Shown: one piece after another, positions 46,592-56,694 of the stretch
Numbering within the stretch: position 1 is the first letter of the stretch
Layout: every line of letters begins with the position of its first letter
NCBI RefSeq assembly: GCF_009380135.2
Contig: NZ_WHUT02000001.1
Span: 620,001-684,000, forward strand
Length of the DNA: 64,000 nucleotides
Direction of reading: 5' to 3'
Origin: Fertoeibacter niger
Lineage (GTDB): Bacteria > Pseudomonadota > Alphaproteobacteria > Rhodobacterales > Rhodobacteraceae
The notes under the pieces: model-generated
Told to the model about the DNA's origin: nothing
Database searches by the model: none
The model's input: only the letters and a program-made list of their open reading frames with translations
Made by a program: the position numbers and the translations under genes

Positions 46592-47185
46592 TCAGGGTGC
46601 TGCGCGCGGGGTGCCCGGGTCGTCGCCGGGGGCTTCGGGCAAGGCGCTGCCGTCGCCAAGCACCTGATCCAGCCGGGCAATCGCCGCCTCGGTGATGTCG
46701 ATGCGGTCAAATGAAATGAGGACGGTGCTGCGTTCGATGATCGCCACCGCGCCCATTTCCTCCATCAGCGCGGCCAGCACGGGCACGGCGGCGGCAAAGA
46801 TGCGCTGGCGATCCTCGTCGCGCTGCCGGGTCAGGGCGCGCGATTTCGCCTCGCGGGCGTCGCGGATGCCTTCGGCCTTGGCGTCAAACGCATCGGCCAG
46901 CGCGCGGAATTCCTCGGGCGGCAATGTGGCGCGACGGTTGGTCAGATCGCGTTCCTCGGCCTCCAGCGCCGTCTCGATCTCGCGATTCTCGGCCACCAGA
47001 GCGCGCGATTCCGCCTGAAACCGGGCCTCGGCCGCCTGCCCGATGCGGCTGCCGGAAAACAGCCGCTCCTGCGTCACCGTCAGGATGCCGGCGGGCGGCA
47101 CCGTCGTATCGGCACCCTGCGCGGCCAGCGGGCCAGCCAGCCCCAGCATCAGGACGGCCGGCAGAAAGGCCCGCAACCCGTGCAT
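46592..47185 (-). CDS. skp: Periplasmic chaperone, OmpH/Skp family
   Basis: A 197-residue protein with a signal peptide (1-22, cleavage at about LAAQG) and a coiled-coil body (about 50-140, Glu/Ala/Arg-rich). OmpH-like chaperones form trimers that guide outer-membrane proteins to BamA. The ATG overlaps the bamA stop by one base. Confidence 0.9.
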   Translation of the reverse strand: MHGLRAFLPAVLMLGLAGPLAAQGADTTVPPAGILTVTQERLFSGSRIGQAAEARFQAESRALVAENREIETALEAEERDLTNRRATLPPEEFRALADAFDAKAEGIRDAREAKSRALTRQRDEDRQRIFAAAVPVLAALMEEMGAVAIIERSTVLISFDRIDITEAAIARLDQVLGDGSALPEAPGDDPGTPRAAP

Positions 47186-49563
47186 CAGAACTGGGTCGAG
47201 ATGGTCAGGTCGAACACCCGGTCCCTGTCGTAATCTTCCTGCACCAGCGCCTTGGCAAAGTTGAAGCGCAGCGGCCCGATCGGCGTGGCCCAGAACACCG
47301 AGAACCCGATGGACGACCGCAGGTGGAACCCGTCATCCACCGGCCCGCCGGTGCCAGCGGTGTTGTCAAGGCTCCAGATAGAACCCACGTCAAAGAACAG
47401 ACCACCGTTGATGCCGTATTCCTCGGGCAGGCCCAGCGGGAAATCGGCCTCCAGCCGTGCCACGGCAAACATGTTGCCCCCCAGCGCATCCTCGTTGGTG
47501 GCCCCCAGGTCGCGCGGCCCGATGCCGTTCGGCTCAAACCCGCGGATCTTGCCATTGGCGAAATAGCGGTTGGTCACGCGGCTGACATCGCCGCCCAGCA
47601 TATGCACCATGCCGCCTTCGAAGATGGCCCGCACCGTGACCTCTTCGTTCAGCACCTTGGTTTCGGCCAGCGCCAGCAGGTTGGTCGAGATGTAATTCAC
47701 ATCGCCACCAATACCCGCGAAATCCTGGCCAAAGCGCAGCAGCACGCCGCCCTTGGGGTTCAGCCCGTTGATGCGCGTGTCATAGGTATAGGTATAGCCG
47801 ATGCTGCTGGTGATCAGCGCGCCCTGAGCCTCTTCATCCCGCAGGATCTGTGACGAGCCGTTTGTCAGCGGGTCATCAGGGTCTTCGATGCCCAGATCAA
47901 CGCTGCTGATCCGGTCTTCGGACAGGCGATAGCGCAATTCCAGACGCCCGCTTTCGCTGACCGGAAACGCGATCGACGGGCTGATCGAGATGCTGCGCGT
48001 GTCGTAATCGGCGTTTTCGTTATCGGTTTCGACATAGGCCGCATTGAAGCCGAACCGCAGGTCGCGGCCCAGGAACGCCGGTTCCGCGAAGGTGATGCTG
48101 GAATTCACGCTGTCAGAGCCGGTGGAAACGTTGACCCCCACAAACTGCCCGCGCCCCAGAAAGTTCGACTCGGTAAAGCCGATGTTGAAACCCACGCCCG
48201 AGGTCTGACCATAGCTGACCCCAAGGCTCAACGAGCCGGTGGGCTGTTCCTCCACATCGACGTTGACGATGACCTGATCGGGGCCGCTGCCCGGTTCGGC
48301 CTCGACCGAGGCGTTGGAGAAAAATCCCAGCGCGCGGATGCGTTCTGCCGACTGGCGGATTTCGCGCGGGTTGAAGGGGTCGCCTTCCACGGTGCGGAAC
48401 TGGCGGCGCACCACCTGATCCAGCGTCGTGGTGTTGCCCTCGATGTCGATGCGTTCCACGAACACCCGGTCGCCGCGCACCAGCGCAAACTGGATGTTCA
48501 ACAGCCGGTTCTGTTCGTCACGCGTCACGCGCGGGTCGATGCGCACAAAGGTCAGCCCCTTGCGCAGCGCCAGATTTTCCAGCCGGGCGATGTTGTTCTC
48601 GACGATGGCGGGCGAATAGGTCGTGCCGGGGCGAATGCGCAGCAGCGCCTCGAATTCCGCGGCATCCAGCCCTTCGATCTCGCTGACGGCGCTGATGTCG
48701 CCAAAGGAAAACTGCTGGCCTTCCTGAATGCTGAAGGTCACGAAAAACGCGTCACGCTCCCGCGCCAGTTCGGCCGAGGCATCCTGCACCTGCATGTCGA
48801 TATAGCCGCGCGACAGGTAGAAATCGCGCAACAGCTGCTTGTCCAGTTCCACCCGTTCGGCAATGAACGTGTCCGACTGGATCAGCGTGCGCAACAGGCC
48901 CGCCTGCTTGGTTTCCAGCACCTGCCGCAAGCGGCGGTCGGAATAGCTGCGGTTGCCGACAAAGGCCAGACGCTCGATCTCCACCACCCGGCCCTCGGCG
49001 ATGTCGAACACCAGATCGACGCGGTTGTCTGACCGGCGGATGATGCGCGGCGTGACGGTGGCGGCCACGCGCCCCGACTGGGTATAGGCGGCGGTGATGG
49101 CGGCGGCATCCGCCTCGGCCTGCGCGGGGGAATAGGCGCGGCGCGACTGCGAGCCGACCAGCTCGGCCAGCGCCTCGTCCTTCAGGCGGCGGTTGCCCTC
49201 GAAGTTGATGATGTTGATGGTGGGAAATTCCTGCACCCGGATCAGCAGCGTGCCGCCCTGCGGGATCAGTTCCACCTCTTCGAACAGGCCCGAATCCACG
49301 ATCCGCTGATAGGCCGCGTTCAGACCGCCGCCCGACACCGCCTCGCCCCGGGCGATTCCGGCGAATGACAGGATCGTTGCGGCATCGACACGGGTGTTGC
49401 CCTCGATCACCACATTGGAAAAGCTGTAGGCCTGCGCCAGCGCGAACTGCGGGAACGCCGCAGAAACCCCTGAAACACCAAGGAAAACCGAAAGAACCAC
49501 CGGGCGGATGCGCCCTTTGCCCCTGCTGCCCCGCATGCCGTAACCCGATGTCGCCCGTTGCAT
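47185..49563 (-). CDS. bamA: Outer membrane protein assembly factor BamA
   Basis: A 792-residue protein with a signal peptide (about 1-44, ALAQA), five POTRA domains (about 47-425) and a 16-strand Omp85 barrel ending in Phe (TISTQF). The lid motif IRGFEPNGIGPRD lies near residue 670. Central part of the outer-membrane protein insertion machine. Met10 (49536) is an alternative start with a shorter signal peptide. Confidence 0.96.
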   Translation of the reverse strand: MQRATSGYGMRGSRGKGRIRPVVLSVFLGVSGVSAAFPQFALAQAYSFSNVVIEGNTRVDAATILSFAGIARGEAVSGGGLNAAYQRIVDSGLFEEVELIPQGGTLLIRVQEFPTINIINFEGNRRLKDEALAELVGSQSRRAYSPAQAEADAAAITAAYTQSGRVAATVTPRIIRRSDNRVDLVFDIAEGRVVEIERLAFVGNRSYSDRRLRQVLETKQAGLLRTLIQSDTFIAERVELDKQLLRDFYLSRGYIDMQVQDASAELARERDAFFVTFSIQEGQQFSFGDISAVSEIEGLDAAEFEALLRIRPGTTYSPAIVENNIARLENLALRKGLTFVRIDPRVTRDEQNRLLNIQFALVRGDRVFVERIDIEGNTTTLDQVVRRQFRTVEGDPFNPREIRQSAERIRALGFFSNASVEAEPGSGPDQVIVNVDVEEQPTGSLSLGVSYGQTSGVGFNIGFTESNFLGRGQFVGVNVSTGSDSVNSSITFAEPAFLGRDLRFGFNAAYVETDNENADYDTRSISISPSIAFPVSESGRLELRYRLSEDRISSVDLGIEDPDDPLTNGSSQILRDEEAQGALITSSIGYTYTYDTRINGLNPKGGVLLRFGQDFAGIGGDVNYISTNLLALAETKVLNEEVTVRAIFEGGMVHMLGGDVSRVTNRYFANGKIRGFEPNGIGPRDLGATNEDALGGNMFAVARLEADFPLGLPEEYGINGGLFFDVGSIWSLDNTAGTGGPVDDGFHLRSSIGFSVFWATPIGPLRFNFAKALVQEDYDRDRVFDLTISTQF

Positions 49564-49631
49564 GCCGCCGCCCCGCAGAAAACTGATGTTGTGACCTGAC
49601 TAGCGGGAATGGCCGGGCTTGTCAAAAGGCG

Positions 49632-49660
49632 AGGGCCGCCCGGTTTGCGCGGGCGGCCCT
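49632..49660 (-). terminator. Hairpin downstream of the 45-aa membrane protein gene
   Basis: Perfect 11-bp stem AGGGCCGCCCG/CGGGCGGCCCT (49632-49642, 49650-49660), followed on the minus strand by CTCGCCTTTTGAC. A second 9-bp hairpin (49669-49677/49683-49691, ATCGGCGGC) sits directly after the small gene's stop. Together they may limit read-through into bamA. Confidence 0.6.
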
Positions 49661-49692
49661 TGGGCAGGATCGGCGGCAATCCGCCGCCGATG

Positions 49693-49830
49693 TCAGTGCT
49701 GGATCAATGCGGTGCCCAGAAACGCCCCGGCCAGCAGGCCCAGCACCATGGTGCCCGCGCTGAACACCCAATCCCAGTTCAGCCCCACCAGAAAGGACAG
49801 CCCGCGATAGCCCTTGATCACCGTCTGCAT
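49693..49830 (-). CDS. Small membrane protein, 45 aa
   Basis: A 45-residue protein with one long hydrophobic stretch (residues 12-42, WVFSAGTMVLGLLAGAFLG) preceded by a basic N-terminus (VIKGYRG). The ATG at 49830 has CGGAGAC upstream. It lies between rseP and bamA on the same strand, framed by its own hairpins. I do not recognise the family. The clear ribosome-binding site and terminator make it a likely real gene; function unknown. Confidence 0.6.
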   Translation of the reverse strand: MQTVIKGYRGLSFLVGLNWDWVFSAGTMVLGLLAGAFLGTALIQH

Positions 49831-49956
49831 GATATGTCTCCGAGTCCCCGTCTTGGGCACGGCAATAGACCATGAATATGGCAGCATTTTGGCGCACAAC
49901 CACAGCGGGTAAGGGTTGCAGGCGCTTGGCCCGCACCCGTCAGGGATGTGCGGCGG

Positions 49957-51297
49957 TCAGGGGCAGAAGATGTCGTTGGTCAGCGCGAACACCATCAGCG
50001 TCAACAGCAGCGCAAGGCCGGTGGTCATCAGCACTTGCAAGGCGCGGTCGCTGGGCGGTTTGCCCGACACCGCCTCATAGGCGTGAAACACCAGATGCCC
50101 GCCATCCAGCACCGGCACCGGGAACAGGTTCATCAGCCCCACGGCGGTCGACAGCATGGCGATGAACCAGATGAAGCTGGCCGCCCCCGCACTGGCCGCA
50201 GCACCCGAGGTTTCGGCAATGCCGATGGGGCCTTGCAGGTTGCACGACGAAATCGCCCCGGTGATCATGTGCCACAGGCCCGAAAGGCTGGTCTGCGCGA
50301 TGCGCAGCGTCTGGGCCGCGCCGTCGCCCACAGCCTCGAACGGGCCCGGAGTGCGGGTTTCGGGCTGAAACACCAGCCCCCCCGACAGGCCGATCAGCCA
50401 GCGCGTTTCAAACCCGCCCTCGGGCAACGGAATATCCATGCGGCGCGGCACCAGCGCCGCCTCATAGGTGGTGCCACCGGGCCGCCAGATGTTCAGCAGC
50501 AGGGGTTTGCCACCCGATGCGCCCACGGCATCGCGCAATTGTTCAAAGGCGTGGATAGCGGTGCCATCGACCGACAGCACCACATCGCCCGGCATCATGC
50601 CCACATCCTGCGCCGCCGACATGGCCTGCACGCCGTCAGCCACCGGGGGGAAGGGGAACGGCCCGTCAAACGTCACCTCGGCCCCGTCGCGCAGCACGCG
50701 GTAGGCCACGGCGGGCGCGGGCGGCAGATCACCGGCCTTGGCCACCAGTGCTGCCAGATCGGGCGTATCCTGCCCTGCGACCGACAGGATCTGATCGCCC
50801 GGCAGCAGGGTCTGGCCCTGATGCGGCACATCTTTCATCTGGCCCACCACTGGCAGATCAGTGGCGATGCCGTTGATCATGAAAAACCCGGCAAACACCA
50901 GAATCGACAGGATGAAGTTGAACACCGGCCCCGCCGCCACGGTTGATGCCCGCGCCCACAAAGGTGCCCCGTGCATCGTGTTGCGCGCCTGATGCGGGGT
51001 CATGCCCGCCATGGCCACGGTATCCTTGCCGGAGGCCGCATCAGCATCGCCCAGAAACTTCACGAACCCGCCAAAGGGCAGCGCCGCCAGTTGCCAGCGC
51101 GTGCCGCGCCGGTCCACCCGGGACCAGATCACCGGGCCGAAACCCAAGGAAAACACCTCGGCATGGATGCCGGTCCAGCGGCCCACGATGTAATGGCCGT
51201 ATTCATGCACCGCCACGATGATCGACAGGGCGACCACAAAGGCCAGCACCGTCCAGACCAGCCCGCCGAACGAGGGGATAAGACCGAGAATATCCAA
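49957..51297 (-). CDS. rseP: RIP metalloprotease RseP
   Basis: A 446-residue S2P intramembrane protease: zinc motif HEYGH (residues 31-35) in the first membrane segment, two PDZ domains in the middle, and the LDGGHL motif in the C-terminal helix (VPVLDGGHLV). It cleaves anti-sigma factors and signal-peptide remnants. The start is TTG at 51297, preceded by AGAAGGTAGCACAG; no in-frame ATG lies before the HEYGH motif. It starts 5 bp after dxr. Confidence 0.95.
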   Translation of the reverse strand: MDILGLIPSFGGLVWTVLAFVVALSIIVAVHEYGHYIVGRWTGIHAEVFSLGFGPVIWSRVDRRGTRWQLAALPFGGFVKFLGDADAASGKDTVAMAGMTPHQARNTMHGAPLWARASTVAAGPVFNFILSILVFAGFFMINGIATDLPVVGQMKDVPHQGQTLLPGDQILSVAGQDTPDLAALVAKAGDLPPAPAVAYRVLRDGAEVTFDGPFPFPPVADGVQAMSAAQDVGMMPGDVVLSVDGTAIHAFEQLRDAVGASGGKPLLLNIWRPGGTTYEAALVPRRMDIPLPEGGFETRWLIGLSGGLVFQPETRTPGPFEAVGDGAAQTLRIAQTSLSGLWHMITGAISSCNLQGPIGIAETSGAAASAGAASFIWFIAMLSTAVGLMNLFPVPVLDGGHLVFHAYEAVSGKPPSDRALQVLMTTGLALLLTLMVFALTNDIFCP

Positions 51298-51302
51298 CTG
51301 TG

Positions 51303-52487
51303 CTACCTTCTGCTCTGCCGTGCCTGCACGGTCTTTTCTGCCGCCCTGCGTGCGAGATGGTCCATCGACAGCACATCCTCAAGGGTCGGCGGGGCATTTC
51401 CAAGGCAATTCTGGCGCGAAAGATCGGCAAGCGTGTCTTCCACCACCTCGGCCATGGCGGCAAAGCCCAAGGCCCCGCCGATGAAATGATCCAGCGCCAC
51501 CTCTTTGGCCGCGTTGAAGGCACAGCCGGCCATGCCGCCCGCCGCCATCACCTCGCGTGCAAGGCGCAGCGCGGGGTAGCGGGCAAGGTCTGGCGCGCGG
51601 AAGGTCAACTGGCCCACGGCGGCAAAATCCAGCCGCGCCACGGGCAGCGCCGCGCGTTCGGGCCAGTTCAGCGCATAGCCCACGGCATGCCGCATGTCGG
51701 GCGCGCCCAGATGCGCCATCACCGCGCCATCACGAAAAGCCACCATGGAATGGATCAGCGATTCCGGGTGGATGATCACCTCGATCTGGGCCGGGTCCAC
51801 GCCAAAGTATTCCCGCGTCTCGATCACCTCCAGCGCCTTGTTGAACATGCTGGCCGAATCGATGGTGATCCGCTTGCCCATCGCCCAGTTCGGATGCGCC
51901 AGCGCCTGATCCACCGTTGCCGCCGCCAGCCGGTCCAGCGGCCAGTCGCGCAACGCGCCACCGGATGCGGTCAGGATGATACGTTCCACCGCCGCCATAT
52001 CCTCGCCCGCCAAGGCCTGAAAGATGGCGGAATGTTCACTGTCCACCGGCAATATCCGCGCGCCATGCCGCGCCGCCGTGGCCATCAGCAAAGGGCCCGC
52101 GGTGACAAGGCTTTCCTTGTTGGCCAAGGCCAGCGTGCCACCATGGGCCAGCGCGCGAAAGCCGGGCTCCAGCCCCGCCGCGCCCACGATGGCCGACATT
52201 ACCCAATCGGCGGGCCGGTCTGCGGCCTCGGCCAGTGCCTGACGCCCCGCCGCCACCTGCACACCCGACCCCGCCAAAGCCGCACGCAGCGCGGGCAGGC
52301 AGTCATCATGCGCCGTCACCGCCAGTTCGGCCCGCAGCGCGCGGGCCATTTCCGCCAGCCGCGCCACGTTGCGCCCGCCGGTCAGCGCCACGGTGCGGTA
52401 GCGGTCTGGCCCGCCCTGCCGCATCAGAAGGTCAAACGTGCTGCCCCCCACCGACCCGGTCGCCCCGAACACCGAAACGCTGCGCAT
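51303..52487 (-). CDS. dxr: 1-deoxy-D-xylulose 5-phosphate reductoisomerase
   Basis: A 394-residue NADPH enzyme of the MEP isoprenoid pathway. Rossmann motif GATGSVGGSTFDLL at residues 7-20; metal-site region LPVDSEHSAIFQAL; SASMFNKALEVIE in the catalytic domain. Supplies isoprenoid precursors to UppS in the same operon. One base separates it from cdsA. Confidence 0.96.
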   Translation of the reverse strand: MRSVSVFGATGSVGGSTFDLLMRQGGPDRYRTVALTGGRNVARLAEMARALRAELAVTAHDDCLPALRAALAGSGVQVAAGRQALAEAADRPADWVMSAIVGAAGLEPGFRALAHGGTLALANKESLVTAGPLLMATAARHGARILPVDSEHSAIFQALAGEDMAAVERIILTASGGALRDWPLDRLAAATVDQALAHPNWAMGKRITIDSASMFNKALEVIETREYFGVDPAQIEVIIHPESLIHSMVAFRDGAVMAHLGAPDMRHAVGYALNWPERAALPVARLDFAAVGQLTFRAPDLARYPALRLAREVMAAGGMAGCAFNAAKEVALDHFIGGALGFAAMAEVVEDTLADLSRQNCLGNAPPTLEDVLSMDHLARRAAEKTVQARQSRR

Positions 52488-52488
52488 C

Positions 52489-53304
52489 CTATCCCCCCGG
52501 TCGTGGCAGGGGCAGCGGCAGCGGCAACAGCAGGCTCAGCACCAGCACGGCCAAGGCCGCGCCGATCAGCGCATCGAACCTGTCCAGCACCCCGCCGTGC
52601 CCCGGGATCAGCGTCGAGGCGTCCTTGACGCCCGCCCGCCGCTTCACCCAGCTTTCGGCAATGTCGCCCATCTGGCCCGCCAGGGCAATCAGCGGCGACA
52701 GCGCCACAAGGCCCCAGCCCGCCCGGCCATCCAGCACGAACAGCGCCCCGGCAAAACCGGCGCCAAACCAGCCCGCCACCGTGCCCGACCAGGTCTTGTT
52801 CGGGCTGATGCGCGGCCAGAATTTCGGCCCGCCGAACCGCCGCCCCACGAAATAGCCCATGACATCGGACGCCACCACCACGGCGATCAGCCACAGGATC
52901 ACGGGTGATCCGCCCTGTTCGCGCAGGCCCACCAGCGTATGCCCCGCCGCCACGATTGCCAGACCGTAGAACAGAAACACCCGGCGGTTCTGGCCCATCA
53001 GCGCAAAGCCCAAAACCGGCGGCAACAGCAGCGGCAGGGGGCCAAGCGGCACCGGCACCGCCAGCACGCCGAACATCACCGCTGCCGCGAATATCCCCAG
53101 CCCCACCCAGACTGCGGGCCGCCGTGCATCGGTCATCCGCGCCAGTTCCCAGATCATCAGCCCGGTCAGCACCACCACCAGCAGGGCAAAGAACGGGCCG
53201 CCGAACCACAGCTCGAACGCCGCAACGGCCAGCATGATCACCGCCGAAATCAGCCGTTTCGGCAGGTCTCCCCAGCGGCCCTGACGCTTTGGCCGTCGGC
53301 TCAT
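52489..53304 (-). CDS. cdsA: Phosphatidate cytidylyltransferase
   Basis: A 271-residue membrane enzyme with about eight hydrophobic segments that makes CDP-diacylglycerol. The CDS signature is at the C-terminal end (SWVKRRAGVKD followed by PGHGGVLDRFDALIG). Start at 53304 overlaps the uppS stop (ATGA); 29 upstream codons are in frame inside uppS. Confidence 0.94.
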   Translation of the reverse strand: MSRRPKRQGRWGDLPKRLISAVIMLAVAAFELWFGGPFFALLVVVLTGLMIWELARMTDARRPAVWVGLGIFAAAVMFGVLAVPVPLGPLPLLLPPVLGFALMGQNRRVFLFYGLAIVAAGHTLVGLREQGGSPVILWLIAVVVASDVMGYFVGRRFGGPKFWPRISPNKTWSGTVAGWFGAGFAGALFVLDGRAGWGLVALSPLIALAGQMGDIAESWVKRRAGVKDASTLIPGHGGVLDRFDALIGAALAVLVLSLLLPLPLPLPRPGG

Positions 53305-54044
53305 CCGCGTGCCACGCCGCCAAAGCGCCGGTCGCGCCCCGAAAACGCCGTCAGGATCGCAGCCAGTTCGGCGGGGGTGAAATCGGGCCACAGGGTCGGG
53401 GTGAATTCATATTCGGCATAGGCCGACTGCCAGGGCAGAAAGTTCGACGTGCGGCTTTCGCCCGAGGTGCGGATCACCAGATCGGGGTCGGGCAGGCCCG
53501 CCGTATCCAGATGCGCGGCAATCGCCGCCTCTGTCACCTGTGCGGGGTCGATGCGGCCCTCGGCCACGTCGCGGCACAGCGCCCGTGTGGCGCGCAGCAG
53601 TTCATCGCGCCCGCCATAGTTGATGGCCACCGTCAGGTTCAGGCGGCTGTATTGCGCCGTGCGCGCCTCGATCCCGGTCATCAGCCGTTGCAACCGGTCG
53701 TCCAGCCGCCTCCGGTCGCCGATGAACCGCATGCGCACGCCCTCGGCGGCCAGCCGGTCGGCCTCGCGCTCGATGTAGCGCGCGAAGATCGACATCAGGC
53801 CCAGCACTTCCTCGGTCGAACGTTTCCAGTTCTCGGTCGAAAAGGCATAGATCGTCAGCCAGTCGATGCCCAGATCGGGGGCGCAGCGCACGATTTCCTT
53901 CACCCGCTCGGCGCCTTTGCGGTGCCCCACAAGGCGCGGCCAGCCCCGGTTCGTGGCCCAGCGGCCATTGCCATCCATGATGATGGCCACATGGCGGGCT
54001 TGGCGCGGTGCGGGCTGGGCCTCGCTTGGGTCTTTGGCGGCCAA
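53301..54044 (-). CDS. uppS: Undecaprenyl diphosphate synthase
   Basis: A 247-residue cis-prenyltransferase: HVAIIMDGNGRWATNRG with the catalytic Asp, FSTENWKRS, and the C-terminal RTSGESRTSNFLPWQSAYAE. It makes the lipid carrier for peptidoglycan and polysaccharide. The start is TTG at 54044 with GAAGGGGC upstream; no nearer ATG precedes the conserved core. Confidence 0.94.
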   Translation of the reverse strand: MAAKDPSEAQPAPRQARHVAIIMDGNGRWATNRGWPRLVGHRKGAERVKEIVRCAPDLGIDWLTIYAFSTENWKRSTEEVLGLMSIFARYIEREADRLAAEGVRMRFIGDRRRLDDRLQRLMTGIEARTAQYSRLNLTVAINYGGRDELLRATRALCRDVAEGRIDPAQVTEAAIAAHLDTAGLPDPDLVIRTSGESRTSNFLPWQSAYAEYEFTPTLWPDFTPAELAAILTAFSGRDRRFGGVARG

Positions 54045-54144
54045 TTGCTGCCCCTTCTGCCTGGCTGTTCAATGTCGTCGCGGGTCGTCGCGGGTCGTCA
54101 TCGGGCGGCAGGCCCGGCAATCATGCCCCTGCCCCCCGCGCGGG

Positions 54145-54711
54145 TCAGACCTGCATGATCTCGGCCTGCTTGGCCTCCAGCGCGCGGTCCACATTGGCGA
54201 TGGCCTTGTCGGTCAGGGCCTGCACCTCGTCCGACCACATCTTCTGGTCATCCTCGGCCATGCCCGAGGCCTTGGCCTTCTTGATCTGGTCCATCCCGTC
54301 GCGGCGCACGTTGCGGATCGCCACCTTGGCGCTTTCGGCATATTGCGCGGCCACCTTGGTCAGCTCGCGGCGGCGCTGTTCGTTCAGTTCCGGGATCGGC
54401 AGGCGGATCAGCGGGCCGTCCGAGACGGGGTTGATGCCCAGCCCGCTTTCGCGGATCGCCTTTTCCACCTTGGCGATCATGCCCTTGTCCCAGACGTTGA
54501 TCACCACCATGCGCGGCTCGGGCACGTTCACCGTGCCCAGCTGGTTGATCGGCGTCATCTGGCCGTAGGCGTCGACATGGATGGGATCAAGCATGCTGGC
54601 CGAGGCCCGCCCGGTGCGCAGGCTGGCAAATTCCGTGCGCAGCGCGTTCATCGCGCCATCCATCCGCCGTTCGATCGCATCAAGGTCAATGTCCAGATCG
54701 TCTTGCGACAT
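54145..54711 (-). CDS. frr: Ribosome recycling factor
   Basis: A 188-residue [23 protein letters not shown] and [19 protein letters not shown] are typical. It splits post-termination ribosomes with EF-G. Start at 54711 ([10 protein letters not shown]), preceded by GAAGGAAGACAGC. The 100-bp gap to uppS contains a short CGTCGCGGGT direct repeat. Confidence 0.96.
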   Translation of the reverse strand: MSQDDLDIDLDAIERRMDGAMNALRTEFASLRTGRASASMLDPIHVDAYGQMTPINQLGTVNVPEPRMVVINVWDKGMIAKVEKAIRESGLGINPVSDGPLIRLPIPELNEQRRRELTKVAAQYAESAKVAIRNVRRDGMDQIKKAKASGMAEDDQKMWSDEVQALTDKAIANVDRALEAKQAEIMQV

Positions 54712-54884
54712 GCTGTCTTCCTTCCGGTTCTGCAAGGGCCGCTGCTGGCGGCCCGGTGTTCGGCCCGACGCGCGGGCGGCTTTGACTTGGGCTGTGCCTT
54801 GCTTTGCTGAGGGCGGTCTATAGCAGCCCGACCGCCGCATGTGGAGTCAGGCGTTGCGCGCCCCGCAGCCCGCAAGCGATGGGG

Positions 54885-55622
54885 TCAGCCCTGCACCCGC
54901 GTATAGGTGCCCTCGCCCCGCAGGATGCCGCAGAAACCACCGGGCTCGTCCAGCGAAAACACGATGATCGGCAGGTCGTTGTCACGGGCCAGGGCGATGG
55001 CGCTGGCATCCATCACCGCCAGATGCTTTTGCAGCACCTCGTCATAGCTGACGCGGTCGTAACGCACCGCATCGGCATGTTTGCGGGGATCCTTGTCGTA
55101 GACGCCATCCACCTTTGTGCCCTTGAAGATCGCCTGGCAGGCCATTTCATTGGCGCGCAGCGTGGCCGCCGTGTCAGTGGTGAAATAGGGGTTTCCGGTG
55201 CCTGCGGCAAAGATGCAGACGCGCTTTTTCTCCAGATGGCGCACGGCGCGGCGGCGGATGTAGGGCTCGCAGACCTGATCCATCGGGATGGCGCTGATGA
55301 CGCGGGTGAACACGCCCAGCTGCTCCAGCGCCGACTGCATGGCCAGCGCGTTCATCACCGTGGCCAGCATGCCCATGTAATCGGCAGTGGTGCGTTCCAT
55401 ACCCTGTGCCGAGCCGGCAAGGCCGCGAAAGATGTTGCCACCGCCGATCACCATGCAAATCTCGACCCCCAGATCGCGCACCGACTTCACCTCATGCGCG
55501 ATGCGCTGCACGGTGGGCGGATGCAGGCCGAACCCCTGGTCGCCCATCAGCGCCTCGCCCGAGATTTTCAGCATCACGCGGGTGTAGGTGACGGGGGCGG
55601 GCGGGGCGGCTAGGGTGTTCAT
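54885..55622 (-). CDS. pyrH: Uridylate kinase
   Basis: A 245-residue UMP kinase of the amino-acid-kinase fold: [27 protein letters not shown]-type sequence ([11 protein letters not shown]), ATVMNALAM, and [16 protein letters not shown]. Converts UMP to UDP in the cytosol. First gene of the pyrH-frr-uppS-cdsA-dxr-rseP run. Confidence 0.96.
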   Translation of the reverse strand: MNTLAAPPAPVTYTRVMLKISGEALMGDQGFGLHPPTVQRIAHEVKSVRDLGVEICMVIGGGNIFRGLAGSAQGMERTTADYMGMLATVMNALAMQSALEQLGVFTRVISAIPMDQVCEPYIRRRAVRHLEKKRVCIFAAGTGNPYFTTDTAATLRANEMACQAIFKGTKVDGVYDKDPRKHADAVRYDRVSYDEVLQKHLAVMDASAIALARDNDLPIIVFSLDEPGGFCGILRGEGTYTRVQG

Positions 55623-55747
55623 CGGCGAGGCTCCCGCAAGGTGAAATGTGTTTTCGGTCTGGACTGCGGCGCAAAATGTCGCAAAACGCCGGGAGGTTCA
55701 ACGGGGAAGGTGGCGGGCATTCCGGTGTCGGCGGGTTTGGCCACCCG

Positions 55748-55799
55748 GCGGGGGTTTCACACCCCCGCACCCCCGTGGGATATTTTTGGACAGAAAATG
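55748..55799 (+). repeat. Intergenic repeat, copy E
   Basis: Stem GCGGGGGT/ACCCCCGC (55748-55755, 55761-55768, loop TTCAC), C-rich linker, GTGGGATATTTTT and GGACAGAAAATG. In the divergent gap between pyrH and miaA, 17 bp before the miaA start; its ATG is not in frame with miaA. Confidence 0.75.
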
Positions 55800-55815
55800 C
55801 GGAAGAAAGTGACCG

Positions 55816-56694
55816 ATGCTGCGAATCGCGCAGGACATTCCGGCTGAAAGGCCCGTGCTGATCGCTGGGCCGACGGCATCCGGCAAGTCGGCGCTGGCGG
55901 CGGCGATTGTCGAGCAGGGCGGCGGGGTGATCGTGAATGCTGATGCCTTGCAGGTCTATGCGCGCTGGCATCTGCTGTCGGCCCGGCCTTCGGCGGCGGA
56001 ACAGGCTGGCCTGCCGCACCGGCTTTATGGCCATGTCGGTGACGCGCAGCCCTATTCGGCGGGCCACTGGCTGCGCGAGGTGGCGGGCGTGCTGGCCGAA
56101 GGGTTGCGCCCGGTGGTCGTGGGCGGCACGGGCCTGTATTTCATGGCGCTGACCGAGGGGCTGGCCATCATTCCCCCCACACCGGCGGCCGTGCGCGCGA
56201 CTGGCGATGCCTGGCTGGCCGCAGGCGGGCTGGCCGAGATGATCGCGGCGCTGGACCCGGCCACCCGCGCCAGGACCGACCTGCAAAACCCCGCAAGGGT
56301 GCAGCGGGCATGGGAGGTGCTGGCCGCCACGGGCCGGGGGCTGGCCGCATGGCAGGCCGACACGCCGCCGCCGCTGCTGCCCTTGGCGCAGGTTGAACCC
56401 ATCGTGCTGCGCCCTGACCCCGGTTGGCTGGGCGAACGGATCGACCGCCGATTCGACGCGATGCTGGCCGCGGGCGCGCTGGACGAGGTGCGCGCCGCCC
56501 TTCCCGGCTGGAACCCCGCCCTGCCCTCGGCCAAGGCCATCGGAGCACCCGAACTGATCGCGCATCTGCGCGGCGAGATGACGCTGGACGCGGCGGCGGC
56601 TGCCGCAAAAACCGCCACGCGGCAATATGCCAAGCGCCAGCGCACCTGGTTTCGCAGCCGCATGGGCGGGTGGCGCAGCATCGCCCTGCCCTGA
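55816..56694 (+). CDS. miaA: tRNA dimethylallyltransferase
   Basis: A 292-residue enzyme that adds a dimethylallyl group to A37 of tRNAs reading UNN codons. P-loop [14 protein letters not shown] (residues 13-26), [23 protein letters not shown], and the C-terminal [17 protein letters not shown]. Divergent from pyrH. Confidence 0.95.
   Translation: MLRIAQDIPAERPVLIAGPTASGKSALAAAIVEQGGGVIVNADALQVYARWHLLSARPSAAEQAGLPHRLYGHVGDAQPYSAGHWLREVAGVLAEGLRPVVVGGTGLYFMALTEGLAIIPPTPAAVRATGDAWLAAGGLAEMIAALDPATRARTDLQNPARVQRAWEVLAATGRGLAAWQADTPPPLLPLAQVEPIVLRPDPGWLGERIDRRFDAMLAAGALDEVRAALPGWNPALPSAKAIGAPELIAHLRGEMTLDAAAAAAKTATRQYAKRQRTWFRSRMGGWRSIALP

Noticed and set aside
54072-54100. CGTCGCGGGT direct repeat in the frr-uppS gap
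   Set aside because: Only about 2.5 units, no dyad or promoter relation; likely chance in GC-rich sequence.
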